From the IMG/VR virus record IMGVR_UViG_3300030109_005092, positions 387 to 25,829 of that record: 25,443 nt of DNA; one strand, 5' to 3'. Shown here in pieces: positions 1 through 7,609 of the stretch. Position numbers and translations under genes: made by a program. Source of the stretch: a virus. Position 1 is the first letter of the stretch. Each line of letters begins with the position of its first letter. The notes beneath the pieces are model-generated. The model ran no database searches. It was given only the letters and a program-made list of their open reading frames with translations, and was not told where the DNA came from.

Positions 1-263
1 ATATATTTCCAACCACTTTCCTCTATTTGTTCTGTAGTAATTGGATAATCATACATCATCTTATCTAGTTGTCTCAGAAAAGTATCAGGTTCCTCTTCTC
101 TGAGATATTGTTTTTCTGAAATAGTATCAGGATGTTCAGGTTCTCTGTGAGCTACACAAAAATAATCAACTTCCCAATCTTTAGGTACTTTCTGTTTAGT
201 CATTTGAGTGTAGAAATGAGAACTGAAATGCCATCCTGTAGCTATAACTAATATCTTTTTCAT
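1..263 (-). CDS. Partial hypothetical protein, N-terminal 87 residues
   Basis: The ATG at 263 begins a frame that stays open to the left edge, so only the N-terminus is present. The protein starts MKKILVIATGWHFSSHFY, a hydrophobic first strand of the kind that opens a Rossmann or GT fold, and continues with a segment containing YFCVAHREPEHPD. Its start overlaps the stop of the upstream methyltransferase gene as ATGA, and an AAGGA-like ribosome site lies about 9 bases ahead. Position in the glycan operon suggests a sugar-transfer or sugar-processing role, but no catalytic motif is visible in the part that is present. I do not recognise the family with confidence. Confidence 0.75.
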   Translation of the reverse strand, partial: MKKILVIATGWHFSSHFYTQMTKQKVPKDWEVDYFCVAHREPEHPDTISEKQYLREEEPDTFLRQLDKMMYDYPITTEQIEESGWKY

Positions 264-805
264 TGATACATTTCCTTATTCCATATTCCAGAGACTGAAT
301 ATTTTGTATCATTTGTTAATACGTTGTAATCTAATACATCTTTGACATCATTCATTTTAGTTACATTCTCATTAACATACTTATCACGTTCTTGAGAGCC
401 TCCTTCGAAGAGAACTATCGACCCTGCTTCGATTTGAGATTTTACACTTTCATAAAGTTTTAATATTTTGTCACCATCATTGTCAATGTCCATATATAAG
501 AAATCAAATTCTTCATTAGTTTCTATCCAATCGTAAAAGTCCATATGTTTCAAAGTAACATAACCTTGTACACCCCATTCATTTATTTCTTTCTGACAAT
601 TTTCTTGTGTTCCCCAATATTGGTCATTCCAAATATCATAAGAGTTAATGTGTCCGTTCTTATTATCTTTGAGAGCTTGAGCCATCGTGATAGTTGTGTA
701 ACCTGTAGCAGGTCCTAACTCGACAACCTTTGTAGGTTTATATTCATTTACAAAAGCATAAAGTATAGATAACCACTGATACTTTCCGTGAGATGGTATG
801 TTCAT
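260..805 (-). CDS. Class I SAM-dependent methyltransferase (Methyltransf_24-like)
   Basis: This 181-residue protein has the SAM-binding glycine loop VVELGPATGYTT (27-38), the first Rossmann strand and loop of class I methyltransferases. An acidic strand end, YMDIDND (104-110), is where Methyltransf_24 and CmcI-like enzymes hold a metal or the substrate. There is no signal peptide or membrane segment, so it should act in the cytoplasm. It is joined by ATGA overlaps to the aminotransferase gene before it and to the truncated gene after it, which points to O- or N-methylation of a sugar or sugar nucleotide. The acceptor cannot be read from the sequence. Confidence 0.8.
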   Translation of the reverse strand: MNIPSHGKYQWLSILYAFVNEYKPTKVVELGPATGYTTITMAQALKDNKNGHINSYDIWNDQYWGTQENCQKEINEWGVQGYVTLKHMDFYDWIETNEEFDFLYMDIDNDGDKILKLYESVKSQIEAGSIVLFEGGSQERDKYVNENVTKMNDVKDVLDYNVLTNDTKYSVSGIWNKEMYQ

Positions 806-1746
806 ATATTCTCTTTCACTTTATCAATAATGTATTCTAACTCTAAGAATGATAACTTTTCGTTCATCGGTAAACTAACCGTTCTGTTTTGAAGTACTTC
901 TGATTTAGGACAATCCCATTTCCAATTTTTATTATATACATCATTAAGATGTAGAGCAGGATAGTGTATACCACATACTATTCCTAATTGTTTCATTTTG
1001 TTTATGAATTTCTTATTATCTAAAACTTCTATTCTGTAAAGGTGTTGACTTGTGTTTTCATAACCAAACTCTTTATTATAAGTATCACTTAGTTGTTTCA
1101 GAACTCTCATTTTTTTATCGAAGGTTTTGAAGTTGTTCAACAATATCTGAGCTTGAATCGAACTCATATACATCTTGTATCCTGGAAATGATATACCTCT
1201 ATCCCAATTATTTTCAGCATAACTCATACCATTTAATACAGCTTCCTTATACCATTTGTACTTTTCATAATCATCAGTAACTATCATTCCTCCATCAGAA
1301 CCCCCTAAAGGTTTTGTAGGATAAAAACTAAATATCATTAAATCTTCAGGATTACATTCCTTACGAAACTGACCCTCTTGTAACTTTTGAGCTGAATCCA
1401 CAACCTTGAAATCTTTAAATTGATGAAGAACGTAAGAGTCGCCCACCCAATCAACATCATCTACAAAATTTAATTTGTGAAAAAAACCACTTGTCAAAGC
1501 TGCATTTGCAACAACAGGTGGTATCATACTTGGAATATTAATTGTAACCGGCTCTCTAACGTAAGTTCTTTTCTCTTTCATAATCAAAAATATAGCACTC
1601 GTAGCACTATTGACTGAACAAGCATATTTAGCTCCTACGTATTGAGCTATCTTTTTTTCAAACTCCTCAACACACTCATCGTGTAGAAGATTTGAAAATT
1701 CAGAGGTATCTATGTTATGTTTATTAATGTTGAATAGTTGAATCAT
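802..1746 (-). CDS. DegT/DnrJ/EryC1/StrS-family PLP-dependent sugar aminotransferase
   Basis: Members of this family transfer an amino group, usually from glutamate, to a keto-sugar nucleotide. Family marks are the N-terminal motif GAKYACSVNSATSAIF (38-53), an aspartate for the PLP ring nitrogen in VVDSAQ (D117), and the Schiff-base lysine in FYPTKPLGGSDGG (K145). At 314 residues it is shorter than the usual 360-390, the shortfall being mainly in the C-terminal half. The start overlaps the end of the upstream reductase gene by 23 bases. The nearby FdtA-like ketoisomerase suggests a 3-keto-6-deoxy sugar substrate, as in FdtA/FdtB pairs. That pairing is inference; the family itself is clear. 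Confidence 0.88.
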   Translation of the reverse strand: MIQLFNINKHNIDTSEFSNLLHDECVEEFEKKIAQYVGAKYACSVNSATSAIFLIMKEKRTYVREPVTINIPSMIPPVVANAALTSGFFHKLNFVDDVDWVGDSYVLHQFKDFKVVDSAQKLQEGQFRKECNPEDLMIFSFYPTKPLGGSDGGMIVTDDYEKYKWYKEAVLNGMSYAENNWDRGISFPGYKMYMSSIQAQILLNNFKTFDKKMRVLKQLSDTYNKEFGYENTSQHLYRIEVLDNKKFINKMKQLGIVCGIHYPALHLNDVYNKNWKWDCPKSEVLQNRTVSLPMNEKLSFLELEYIIDKVKENI

Positions 1747-2470
1747 CTAAAACCTTTTTTAATTTTTGTGTGTTCATCGAACAATCTTTAGCCATATTAA
1801 CATCACCTATATCAGATAAATATATCTTTTTAACCTTAGGATTTGTTTTTTTTACAAAATCAAATACCGTTTGTGATTCTCCTCCCACATTAATTATACC
1901 ATTCTCATCTAACAATTTAGGGACTATCTTGGCTACATCTTCAATCCACATCAAACTCTTTTTCATATCAGCTAACGCCTTAGGATGTGGGAAAGGTTTC
2001 TTGTTCATAGCTAATCTTAATATTAAATGATTAGGATACATTTGAACAGCACATTCACCTCCTAGTTTTGACCAACCATACTTAGTAAAAGGTTTTAATG
2101 TATCTGTCTCTTTGTAATTACCTGATTGTCCAGGATAAACATAATCGGTTGATAAGTAAATTAATTTCTTGTTGTAACGTTCACAACATAAAACAACATT
2201 ACCAGTACCTATGATATTTGTTTTGATACTCAACATAGGTTTTTCTTCGTGAATCACCATTGGTCGTGTTATAGCTCCGGCATGAATCACGTAGTCATAG
2301 TCTTTTTGATAATTGTAGAAATACCTATCCATATACCAAAATGAAGTTACATCACATTCTGATTTACTAGGTGTTAGTATTTGACAATCAGGGTTATGTT
2401 TTACTAATTGTTTAGCAAATTCACCCTGACCTCCTGTAACTAATATTTTAAGCGGCTTGTTTCTCTTCAT
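1724..2470 (-). CDS. RmlD-like dTDP-4-keto-6-deoxysugar reductase (extended SDR)
   Basis: The protein has an N-terminal NAD(P) fold ILVTGGQGEFAKQL (9-22), the strand-end motif YVIHAGAITRP (60-70), the catalytic serine segment YLSTDYVYPG (105-114) and the YxxxK pair at Y131/K135 (KYGWSKLGG). This matches RmlD-type 4-ketoreductases, which finish dTDP-deoxysugars; an epimerase is the alternative. I chose the ATG at 2470, which places the Rossmann motif at the N-terminus (248 residues). An ATG at 2497 or a TTG at 2503 would add 9-11 residues and lengthen the overlap with the oxygenase gene. No clean Shine-Dalgarno site decides between them. RmlD usually has about 290 residues, so this one is short. 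Confidence 0.82.
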   Translation of the reverse strand: MKRNKPLKILVTGGQGEFAKQLVKHNPDCQILTPSKSECDVTSFWYMDRYFYNYQKDYDYVIHAGAITRPMVIHEEKPMLSIKTNIIGTGNVVLCCERYNKKLIYLSTDYVYPGQSGNYKETDTLKPFTKYGWSKLGGECAVQMYPNHLILRLAMNKKPFPHPKALADMKKSLMWIEDVAKIVPKLLDENGIINVGGESQTVFDFVKKTNPKVKKIYLSDIGDVNMAKDCSMNTQKLKKVLDDSTIQH

Positions 2471-3110
2471 TCCAAAACTTTGCTTTAACTTGAACATTAT
2501 CAATAGCTTCGTCAGGTATCTTAGACCAATACATTACACCTAATGTCTTTCTATCAAGTCCTTTTGTTATCTCAGGTAAACCGTGCCAGGAAGATTCTGA
2601 GCATTTAAAAACATTTAATTGATTAAATTTATAAGGTATTTTTTTAGAGTTACCCTCATCATCTCGTATTTCTAAATCGAAAGATGAATCGTAATCTTCT
2701 GATAAACATAATATAGCACTATATTCTCTCTTCCAATTTTTATGTTTCCCGTGAGTTGTAGCGTCAACGTGAAATCCTAGATGTCCTCCTTCGTTATTAC
2801 GATTCGGAGTTAACATCATACCTCCTCCATAATACTCTGTATCAGGAAATGATTCAGTATCAAATCCGAACTCTGTATCGGGATTAAAATTAATTGATAT
2901 ATAATCTAACACCATTAAAGCAGCTGAGGGTATATTAGTTCTTCCTAGATGATTACAATACTGAACTTGACCATCTCCTTCTTTACCATATTTTACCCAT
3001 CTATCATCTGTCATTTCATCATAACTAGCGGCAGCAGCTCTCACTATTGATTCGGGTAAAAAGTTTTCAATCGTTATCCACGGATAAGGTTTATCTCCTC
3101 TTTTCATCAT
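2448..3110 (-). CDS. 2-oxoglutarate/Fe(II)-dependent oxygenase (prolyl-4-hydroxylase-like)
   Basis: The iron-binding triad is visible: H114 and D116 in GHLGFHVDATTH, then the distal H176 in SSWHGLPE. R187 in LDRKTLGVMYW, about 11 residues after the second histidine, is the expected 2-oxoglutarate-binding arginine. The 220-residue length suits a single double-stranded beta-helix domain. Enzymes of this class hydroxylate protein side chains, sugars or lipids, and phage copies are common, but the target is not evident here. A strong AAGGAG ribosome site lies 7 bases before the ATG at 3110. The gene sits between the FdtA-like ketoisomerase and the RmlD-like reductase, which suggests a sugar or glycoprotein substrate; that is inference. 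Confidence 0.85.
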   Translation of the reverse strand: MMKRGDKPYPWITIENFLPESIVRAAAASYDEMTDDRWVKYGKEGDGQVQYCNHLGRTNIPSAALMVLDYISINFNPDTEFGFDTESFPDTEYYGGGMMLTPNRNNEGGHLGFHVDATTHGKHKNWKREYSAILCLSEDYDSSFDLEIRDDEGNSKKIPYKFNQLNVFKCSESSWHGLPEITKGLDRKTLGVMYWSKIPDEAIDNVQVKAKFWNEEKQAA

Positions 3111-3510
3111 TTTTTAACTCCTTAAATTTTTCATAGTCTTCAATATAATCCTCGATATCATACTCTGTATTAGCTAAAACTAATAGAATCGAATCCTCTG
3201 AAGTATAAATCTGTTCGTCCCAAATCATCTCGGGTATATACAAAGCCTTTTGTGGGTCCTCTAGTATCCATTGTCTTCGTTTTTTTCCATCATCACAATT
3301 TACTTTGATTTTACCTTTTAAACAAATCAATACTTGTTTAGTCTCGTAATGACTATGTCTACCTCTATCGTCTTGACCTTTCACACCAAACACATAAAAT
3401 ATACGCTTGATAGGAAATGGTAAATCTTTATCCTCAATAGGAACCAAATTACCGTCCGGTTCAATAAATGTTTTTAAACTAAAAAGTTTTACATCTTTTA
3501 AAGTTGTCAT
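3091..3510 (-). CDS. FdtA/QdtA-like dTDP-4-keto-6-deoxyglucose 3,4-ketoisomerase (WxcM-like cupin)
   Basis: This 139-residue single-domain cupin has the family core RIFYVFGVKGQDDRGRHSHY (36-55) followed by KQVLICLKGKIKV (58-70). The HxH pair (H52, H54), the KQ and the LI/CLKG strand are the hallmarks of FdtA-type enzymes, which move the keto group of dTDP-4-keto-6-deoxyglucose from C4 to C3 ahead of 3-amination. The gene is joined by ATGA to the RmlC-like cupin upstream, and a DegT aminotransferase lies further down the operon. The lysine- and acid-rich tail (about 118-139) is not part of the cupin fold. The family assignment is good; whether the product is the 3-keto galacto or gluco isomer cannot be told. 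Confidence 0.83.
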   Translation of the reverse strand: MTTLKDVKLFSLKTFIEPDGNLVPIEDKDLPFPIKRIFYVFGVKGQDDRGRHSHYETKQVLICLKGKIKVNCDDGKKRRQWILEDPQKALYIPEMIWDEQIYTSEDSILLVLANTEYDIEDYIEDYEKFKELKNDEKRR

Positions 3511-3890
3511 TTATTTGGAACTTCCCATTCTTCACCGAAATGACCTACAGGAACTCGAAACTCATCATCGGGATTATATTTTTCTGTTAAATAATACATT
3601 AAAATTGAATTAGGTTCTAAAGCTGTATAACCATGATAGATTCCTGGTTTCATTTCGATTACTTGAGGATTCTTATCTGATAGATAAACGAAATCACATC
3701 CGTCCTCTTCAGTAGCCATACCTACTTTAAATGAACCTTTTATACAAGTCCAATAGTCTGATTGTATATTATGTTTATGCCAAGCTACAACGTGTCCTAC
3801 TCGGTTGACGTATGAAACATTTATTTGACCATCTAACACATCGAACACATCAAATAGTCTTTGTGCTCTATCATCTTCGTGATAATACAT
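3507..3890 (-). CDS. RmlC-like cupin, probable sugar-nucleotide epimerase
   Basis: This short cupin (127 residues) has the features VVAWHKHNIQSDYWTCIKG (34-52) and YHGYTALEPNSILMYYLTEKY (85-105). The strand followed by YLTEKYNPDDEFRV resembles the C-terminal signature of dTDP-4-dehydrorhamnose 3,5-epimerases, in which a YxPxxE run follows a beta-strand. RmlC normally has about 180 residues, so this is a minimal version, and equivalence of the catalytic His/Asp dyad cannot be confirmed by eye. It is linked by TAATG to the C-methyltransferase gene and by ATGA to the FdtA-like gene. A C5 or C3 epimerase of the same deoxysugar route is the best reading; another sugar-binding cupin role is possible. 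Confidence 0.68.
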   Translation of the reverse strand: MYYHEDDRAQRLFDVFDVLDGQINVSYVNRVGHVVAWHKHNIQSDYWTCIKGSFKVGMATEEDGCDFVYLSDKNPQVIEMKPGIYHGYTALEPNSILMYYLTEKYNPDDEFRVPVGHFGEEWEVPNK

Positions 3891-5101
3891 TATGAAAACT
3901 CCATCACTTGTGGGACGTGAGTTAAAAACTTACCTCCCTTTTTAATAAACTCTTGTTCCTTATTAGCTATAGTATCTTTAAAATTCCAGGCTCCTAAGAA
4001 TAAAACATCGTAGTCTAAAATATTTACATCATTTCTATTCTTGACAGGTATATGACTACCAGGAGCATACAGACCAATTTTATCAGGAGTAGTATCAGAA
4101 ATCAAGTCAATCAATTTTGTATCTATATCACAATAATTGAATACCGTTGTGGACTTTGAAGTAGCACCATAACTAGCTACTTTTTTACCCTCTTTCTTAT
4201 ACTGATTCAATTTTTCTACTAAATCATTTTTAGACTTCTCAACTCTGTTAGCAAACACTTCGTATGTTTCAAACTTATCTAGTCCAAATTCTTTTTCTTG
4301 ACGTATAGCTTCAAATACTGAACCTGAAGTGTCAAACATATTTGAATTTATGTTCATTCGTCTAACGTAAATTCTATTCGAACCTCCGTGAATGTGAGAC
4401 AAATCATCTACTCTAAATATTTGTAGGTCATTTCTAGCTAATATTTTTTTCAAAGCTAATACAGAAAATACGTGAGCGTGTTCATCATAAATCTGGTCAT
4501 AAGAACCTCTTTCCATCATTCGTAATAATGATGGGTCTTCAAATACAAACATTCCTTTTTCTGATAGTGTATTCTTGACAGCTTGAAAACAATCATCTAA
4601 GTCCTGTATATGACAAATACAATTAGCAGAATAAATCAAATCCATCTTACCAAATTCATTTACTATGTTTTCAGCTAACTCAGTTGTCCAAAACGCATTG
4701 TAGGTTTTATATCCAAGTTCTTCTGTTTTCTTTACAAAGTTATCACAAGGTTCAACACAAACAGCGTTCTCGAAGTTACTTACGAAAGGTCCATCATTAG
4801 AACCTATCTCTAATACGTTATCTGTTTTGTAACCATAATCATTTCTAAGTTCTTTCATCAACTCAGCTGTCTTTTTAAAATGTTCTACCATAGGGACAGA
4901 TAGTGAAGTATTATATTTGTAATCTTCATTAAACATCAACTCTGGTTTGACAAATTCTTTGAGTGAAACAAGATTAGTTTCTTCATCAAAAACAACTTTT
5001 AAATCAAAGAAAAATTCTTCAATATCACCATTTACTTCCTCCCATAACAAAAATTTATTTGCTATAGGTTGTTGACCTAAGTCTAAAAACTCTTTTTTCA
5101 T
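3890..5101 (-). CDS. NDP-sugar C-methyltransferase (TcaB9/TylC3-like) with degenerate zinc domain
   Basis: This enzyme type adds a methyl group to a carbon next to a keto group of a deoxysugar nucleotide. The N-terminal remnant LDLGQQPIANKF (6-17) is typical of the PF08421 domain. The SAM loop is VLEIGSNDG (96-104). The catalytic motif YDEH at 206-209 matches the Tyr-x-Glu-His of TcaB9. The C-terminal domain contains KKVASYGATSKSTTVFNY and, further on, YAPGSHIP, as in PF08484. The zinc-binding cysteines normally found around the first 60 residues are missing: the N-terminus begins directly at LDLGQQP, and the second pair region reads VVFDEETNLVSL. A GAGGT ribosome site lies 6 bases before the ATG, which overlaps the preceding stop as ATGA. 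Family assignment is strong. Confidence 0.9.
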   Translation of the reverse strand: MKKEFLDLGQQPIANKFLLWEEVNGDIEEFFFDLKVVFDEETNLVSLKEFVKPELMFNEDYKYNTSLSVPMVEHFKKTAELMKELRNDYGYKTDNVLEIGSNDGPFVSNFENAVCVEPCDNFVKKTEELGYKTYNAFWTTELAENIVNEFGKMDLIYSANCICHIQDLDDCFQAVKNTLSEKGMFVFEDPSLLRMMERGSYDQIYDEHAHVFSVLALKKILARNDLQIFRVDDLSHIHGGSNRIYVRRMNINSNMFDTSGSVFEAIRQEKEFGLDKFETYEVFANRVEKSKNDLVEKLNQYKKEGKKVASYGATSKSTTVFNYCDIDTKLIDLISDTTPDKIGLYAPGSHIPVKNRNDVNILDYDVLFLGAWNFKDTIANKEQEFIKKGGKFLTHVPQVMEFS

Positions 5102-5820
5102 TTTATTACCTCAATGTTTAAATTATCGTAAGTCGTCATTCTGGGAATTAAAGACTTACACTTAGTTTTTAAATTTACTTGTATGTTAGGTTTATGTTCA
5201 ACTAAATCACACAATGTATTTTGTATCTTATATTGCCAATCATCTAAATCAGGTAAATCTAATCGTTTTGTTTGTAACTCTGGATTTTTCACTTGTAATT
5301 CACTTAAATCTGTCCAGTAATCTCTTCCTGCATTATCTTGTACTAAATAATTAGATTCACCATAATATAGATTATCATAAAAATCTAATCCTACTATGTT
5401 AACTACATCAGGTTTACAATCTAAAATGGCATAAGCAATAGCAGCTATACCAGTACCAGGATATTCATTCGGATATTTACTCCCTTCATACATAAATTTT
5501 TTATGGTGTTCTCCTAAAAATTCATCTGGTAAGTTAATACTTTGTCCTGAACTTCCAGGTTGTCTATCTCCTGTTACATAAGGTCGTACCAACTTAGTTA
5601 CGTTAAACGTCTCAAAAAATCCTATTTCTTGATAACCTCTATCTGCTCCTGTTACCATATTGAAAACAAGATTTATTTCTTTGTCAAGTAAATACTCTTT
5701 CAGTCCATTAACTTCCTCTACTTCTCTGTCCATATCGTTTACTAAGAAAACTATATCAGGAGAATCAAGTGTCTTAAATTCTGTTAAACTTCTGCCTCTT
5801 AAAAGGACGTTGGTTACCAT
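5098..5820 (-). CDS. Candidate GT42/DUF115-like sialyltransferase
   Basis: The 240-residue protein resembles bacterial GT42 sialyltransferases such as Campylobacter CstII in pattern. It opens with a strand and nucleotide-loop segment NVLLRGRSLTEF (4-15) followed by IVFLVND (23-29). A mid-protein helix, PGTGIAAIAYAILDC (121-135), precedes the characteristic strand VVNIVGLDFYDNLYY (139-153). CstII has the parallel SG...A.A.ALGY followed by IYLSGIDFY. There is no membrane anchor. The flanking NeuB, cytidylyltransferase and PtmA-like genes would supply a CMP-nonulosonate donor, which supports the reading. The ATG overlaps the SDR stop by 7 bases. Similarity is motif-level only, so another DUF115-type transferase is possible. 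Confidence 0.55.
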   Translation of the reverse strand: MVTNVLLRGRSLTEFKTLDSPDIVFLVNDMDREVEEVNGLKEYLLDKEINLVFNMVTGADRGYQEIGFFETFNVTKLVRPYVTGDRQPGSSGQSINLPDEFLGEHHKKFMYEGSKYPNEYPGTGIAAIAYAILDCKPDVVNIVGLDFYDNLYYGESNYLVQDNAGRDYWTDLSELQVKNPELQTKRLDLPDLDDWQYKIQNTLCDLVEHKPNIQVNLKTKCKSLIPRMTTYDNLNIEVIK

Positions 5821-6626
5821 ATAGTTCTACCCCCGTCAATCACTAAATTGTGTCCGTTTACAAATGAACTTGCTTCAGAACATAAAAATGCTACAGCTCC
5901 TTTAAACTCGTGTGGTAAAGCCATTCTATTCATAGGTATAAGTTTTGAAACCTCTTGTGAAAAATCTTCAGATACTTTTTCATTCTTGACTCCCGCAGGA
6001 CTAATTGAATTTACTCTGATATTCTTTTGAGCAAAATAAGTAGCCATATATTTTGTAAGATTTACCACACCAGCTTTTGCCACACCATAACTTGCAGGTT
6101 TAACTATATTTTCATCTTTATAAATTCTTTGGTCTGGTGATATGACAGCTAAATCTGAAGCTACGTTTAGAATTATTCCACCATCTCTACAATACTCACT
6201 CTCTAATCCTGTAGATAACATTTTATTTACTACCACTTGTGAACATAAAAATGTACCTGTCAAGGTAACCTCTAACATTTTATTCCACGAATCTAATTCT
6301 AAATGTTCAAACTTATTTTTCCAATCAAGACCTTCCTCTATTTTCGGGTCTATACCAGCATTGTTAATTAGCACGTCTATTTTAGTGTATCTATCGACAG
6401 CTTTTTGTATAGATGACTTGTCTGTTATGTCCATAAACACTGCACTCATACTTTCAAGTGGAAACTTTTCTCTTAATTTATCAATGACCCATTTCTGTTT
6501 GTATTTATCAACAATATCAGCTAGTACGACATCACCCCCACACTCTAATATAGCCTCAGCGTGTTGTTGTCCTAATTGTCCACAACCTCCAGTAATTAAT
6601 ACGGTTCTTCCTGATAAATCAAACAT
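5814..6626 (-). CDS. Classical short-chain dehydrogenase/reductase (PtmA-like)
   Basis: The full SDR motif set is present: cofactor loop TGGCGQLGQ (12-20), NNAG (88-91), catalytic serine in NVASDLA (S157) and YGVAKAG with Y180/K184. It ends in the common GHNLVIDGGRTIW tail. The cofactor should be NAD(P)H, and the 270-residue length is normal. SDRs of this type (PtmA) occur in Campylobacter legionaminic-acid clusters beside a CMP-sugar synthetase and a NeuB homologue, the same company as here. A fatty-acid or generic keto-sugar reductase cannot be excluded by motif alone. The stop/start junction with the upstream aminotransferase gene is TAATG. Confidence 0.88.
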   Translation of the reverse strand: MFDLSGRTVLITGGCGQLGQQHAEAILECGGDVVLADIVDKYKQKWVIDKLREKFPLESMSAVFMDITDKSSIQKAVDRYTKIDVLINNAGIDPKIEEGLDWKNKFEHLELDSWNKMLEVTLTGTFLCSQVVVNKMLSTGLESEYCRDGGIILNVASDLAVISPDQRIYKDENIVKPASYGVAKAGVVNLTKYMATYFAQKNIRVNSISPAGVKNEKVSEDFSQEVSKLIPMNRMALPHEFKGAVAFLCSEASSFVNGHNLVIDGGRTIW

Positions 6627-7609
6627 TATTTACGTACCAATGAAGATATAAAACCTCCATCGTCCTCTGTATTTTTTGACCAATTTTCCATTTGTTTAAT
6701 AAAATCTACTCCTACATTTTCAGACCATTTATCAGCAATCATTTTTGTAATAGGACCCATAATGTTTTCTTTTAGATTATCGTTTATATATCTTCCATTC
6801 AATCTGTTACAAGGTAAAAGATTAACAAATGTACCAGTGAACATTGCTTCATCACAATTCATAACATCATACAAATCAAAGTTTTTATTCACGACTTGTA
6901 TTCCAAGTTGAGGTGCTAATGTTTCAAGCACATACATCATACTTTCCCCCCTTAACATATTTCTTAACTCAGGTGTTACTATCTTACCATTCTCTATCAT
7001 AACAAAATTAGCTCCAGTGCTTTCAGTAACAAAACCATCTTCATCTAACATCAAAGGCATTGTATCCTTACCGAAATTAAAATTAGATACTTCTATGTTA
7101 GCTACTTGATAATGCATTCTACTTACGTTTTTAACTTTGTTCTCTAAAAGTCTTGCAGGTATTTGTCTCTGTACAGGTACAACAGCATTAGCTCCAGTCT
7201 CGTAAAAGTGACCTAAGTTTTTAGCTGTCTTACTGAGTGGCCAAGCATCTATGATAAAAGTCGGTTCAAGTTTATCGAAAACTTCACCATACATTGGTAA
7301 TGGACCTCGTGAGGCATTTATATATAATCTAACTTCTTCACCCTCTGGAAAATGTTCTTTGTTTCTTTCAAGTATCTCTCTACACAATTCAATTATTTCT
7401 TGTTTAGTATAACATATGGTCATTTGTAAATAATCAGCACTACGAAATAACCTATCTATATGTTTTTCTAAAATAAAATATTCTTGATTGAAGGTTCTCA
7501 CCATTTCAAATATACCATCACCAAAAAATGATTGTGAATCATATATATGTATTCCAGCTTTTGATACGGGTACCCAGTCCCCAGTATGATATACTACTCT
7601 TTCATTCAT
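6626..7609 (-). CDS. Class IV PLP aminotransferase (IlvE / D-amino-acid transaminase fold)
   Basis: Fold-type IV features are clear. An N-terminal segment SKAGIHIYDSQSFFGDGIFE (16-35) precedes RTF. The PLP lysine K160 lies in NKVKNVSRMHY. The PLP-phosphate and glutamate region reads VTESTGANF, and a later MFTGTF motif completes the site. The family includes branched-chain, D-alanine and aminodeoxychorismate enzymes; the specificity is not evident. I place the start at the ATG at 7609 because GAGAGG (7615-7620) sits 5 bases ahead and the ATG overlaps the previous stop as ATGA. A longer frame from 7636 would only add residues inside the upstream gene. An acidic tail follows the enzyme domain. 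Confidence 0.87.
   Translation of the reverse strand: MNERVVYHTGDWVPVSKAGIHIYDSQSFFGDGIFEMVRTFNQEYFILEKHIDRLFRSADYLQMTICYTKQEIIELCREILERNKEHFPEGEEVRLYINASRGPLPMYGEVFDKLEPTFIIDAWPLSKTAKNLGHFYETGANAVVPVQRQIPARLLENKVKNVSRMHYQVANIEVSNFNFGKDTMPLMLDEDGFVTESTGANFVMIENGKIVTPELRNMLRGESMMYVLETLAPQLGIQVVNKNFDLYDVMNCDEAMFTGTFVNLLPCNRLNGRYINDNLKENIMGPITKMIADKWSENVGVDFIKQMENWSKNTEDDGGFISSLVRK

Noticed and set aside
6142-6651. A 169-codon open frame on the plus strand.
   Set aside because: It lies opposite the SDR gene, whose motif set is complete. The plus-strand product is low in known motifs and has no ribosome site.
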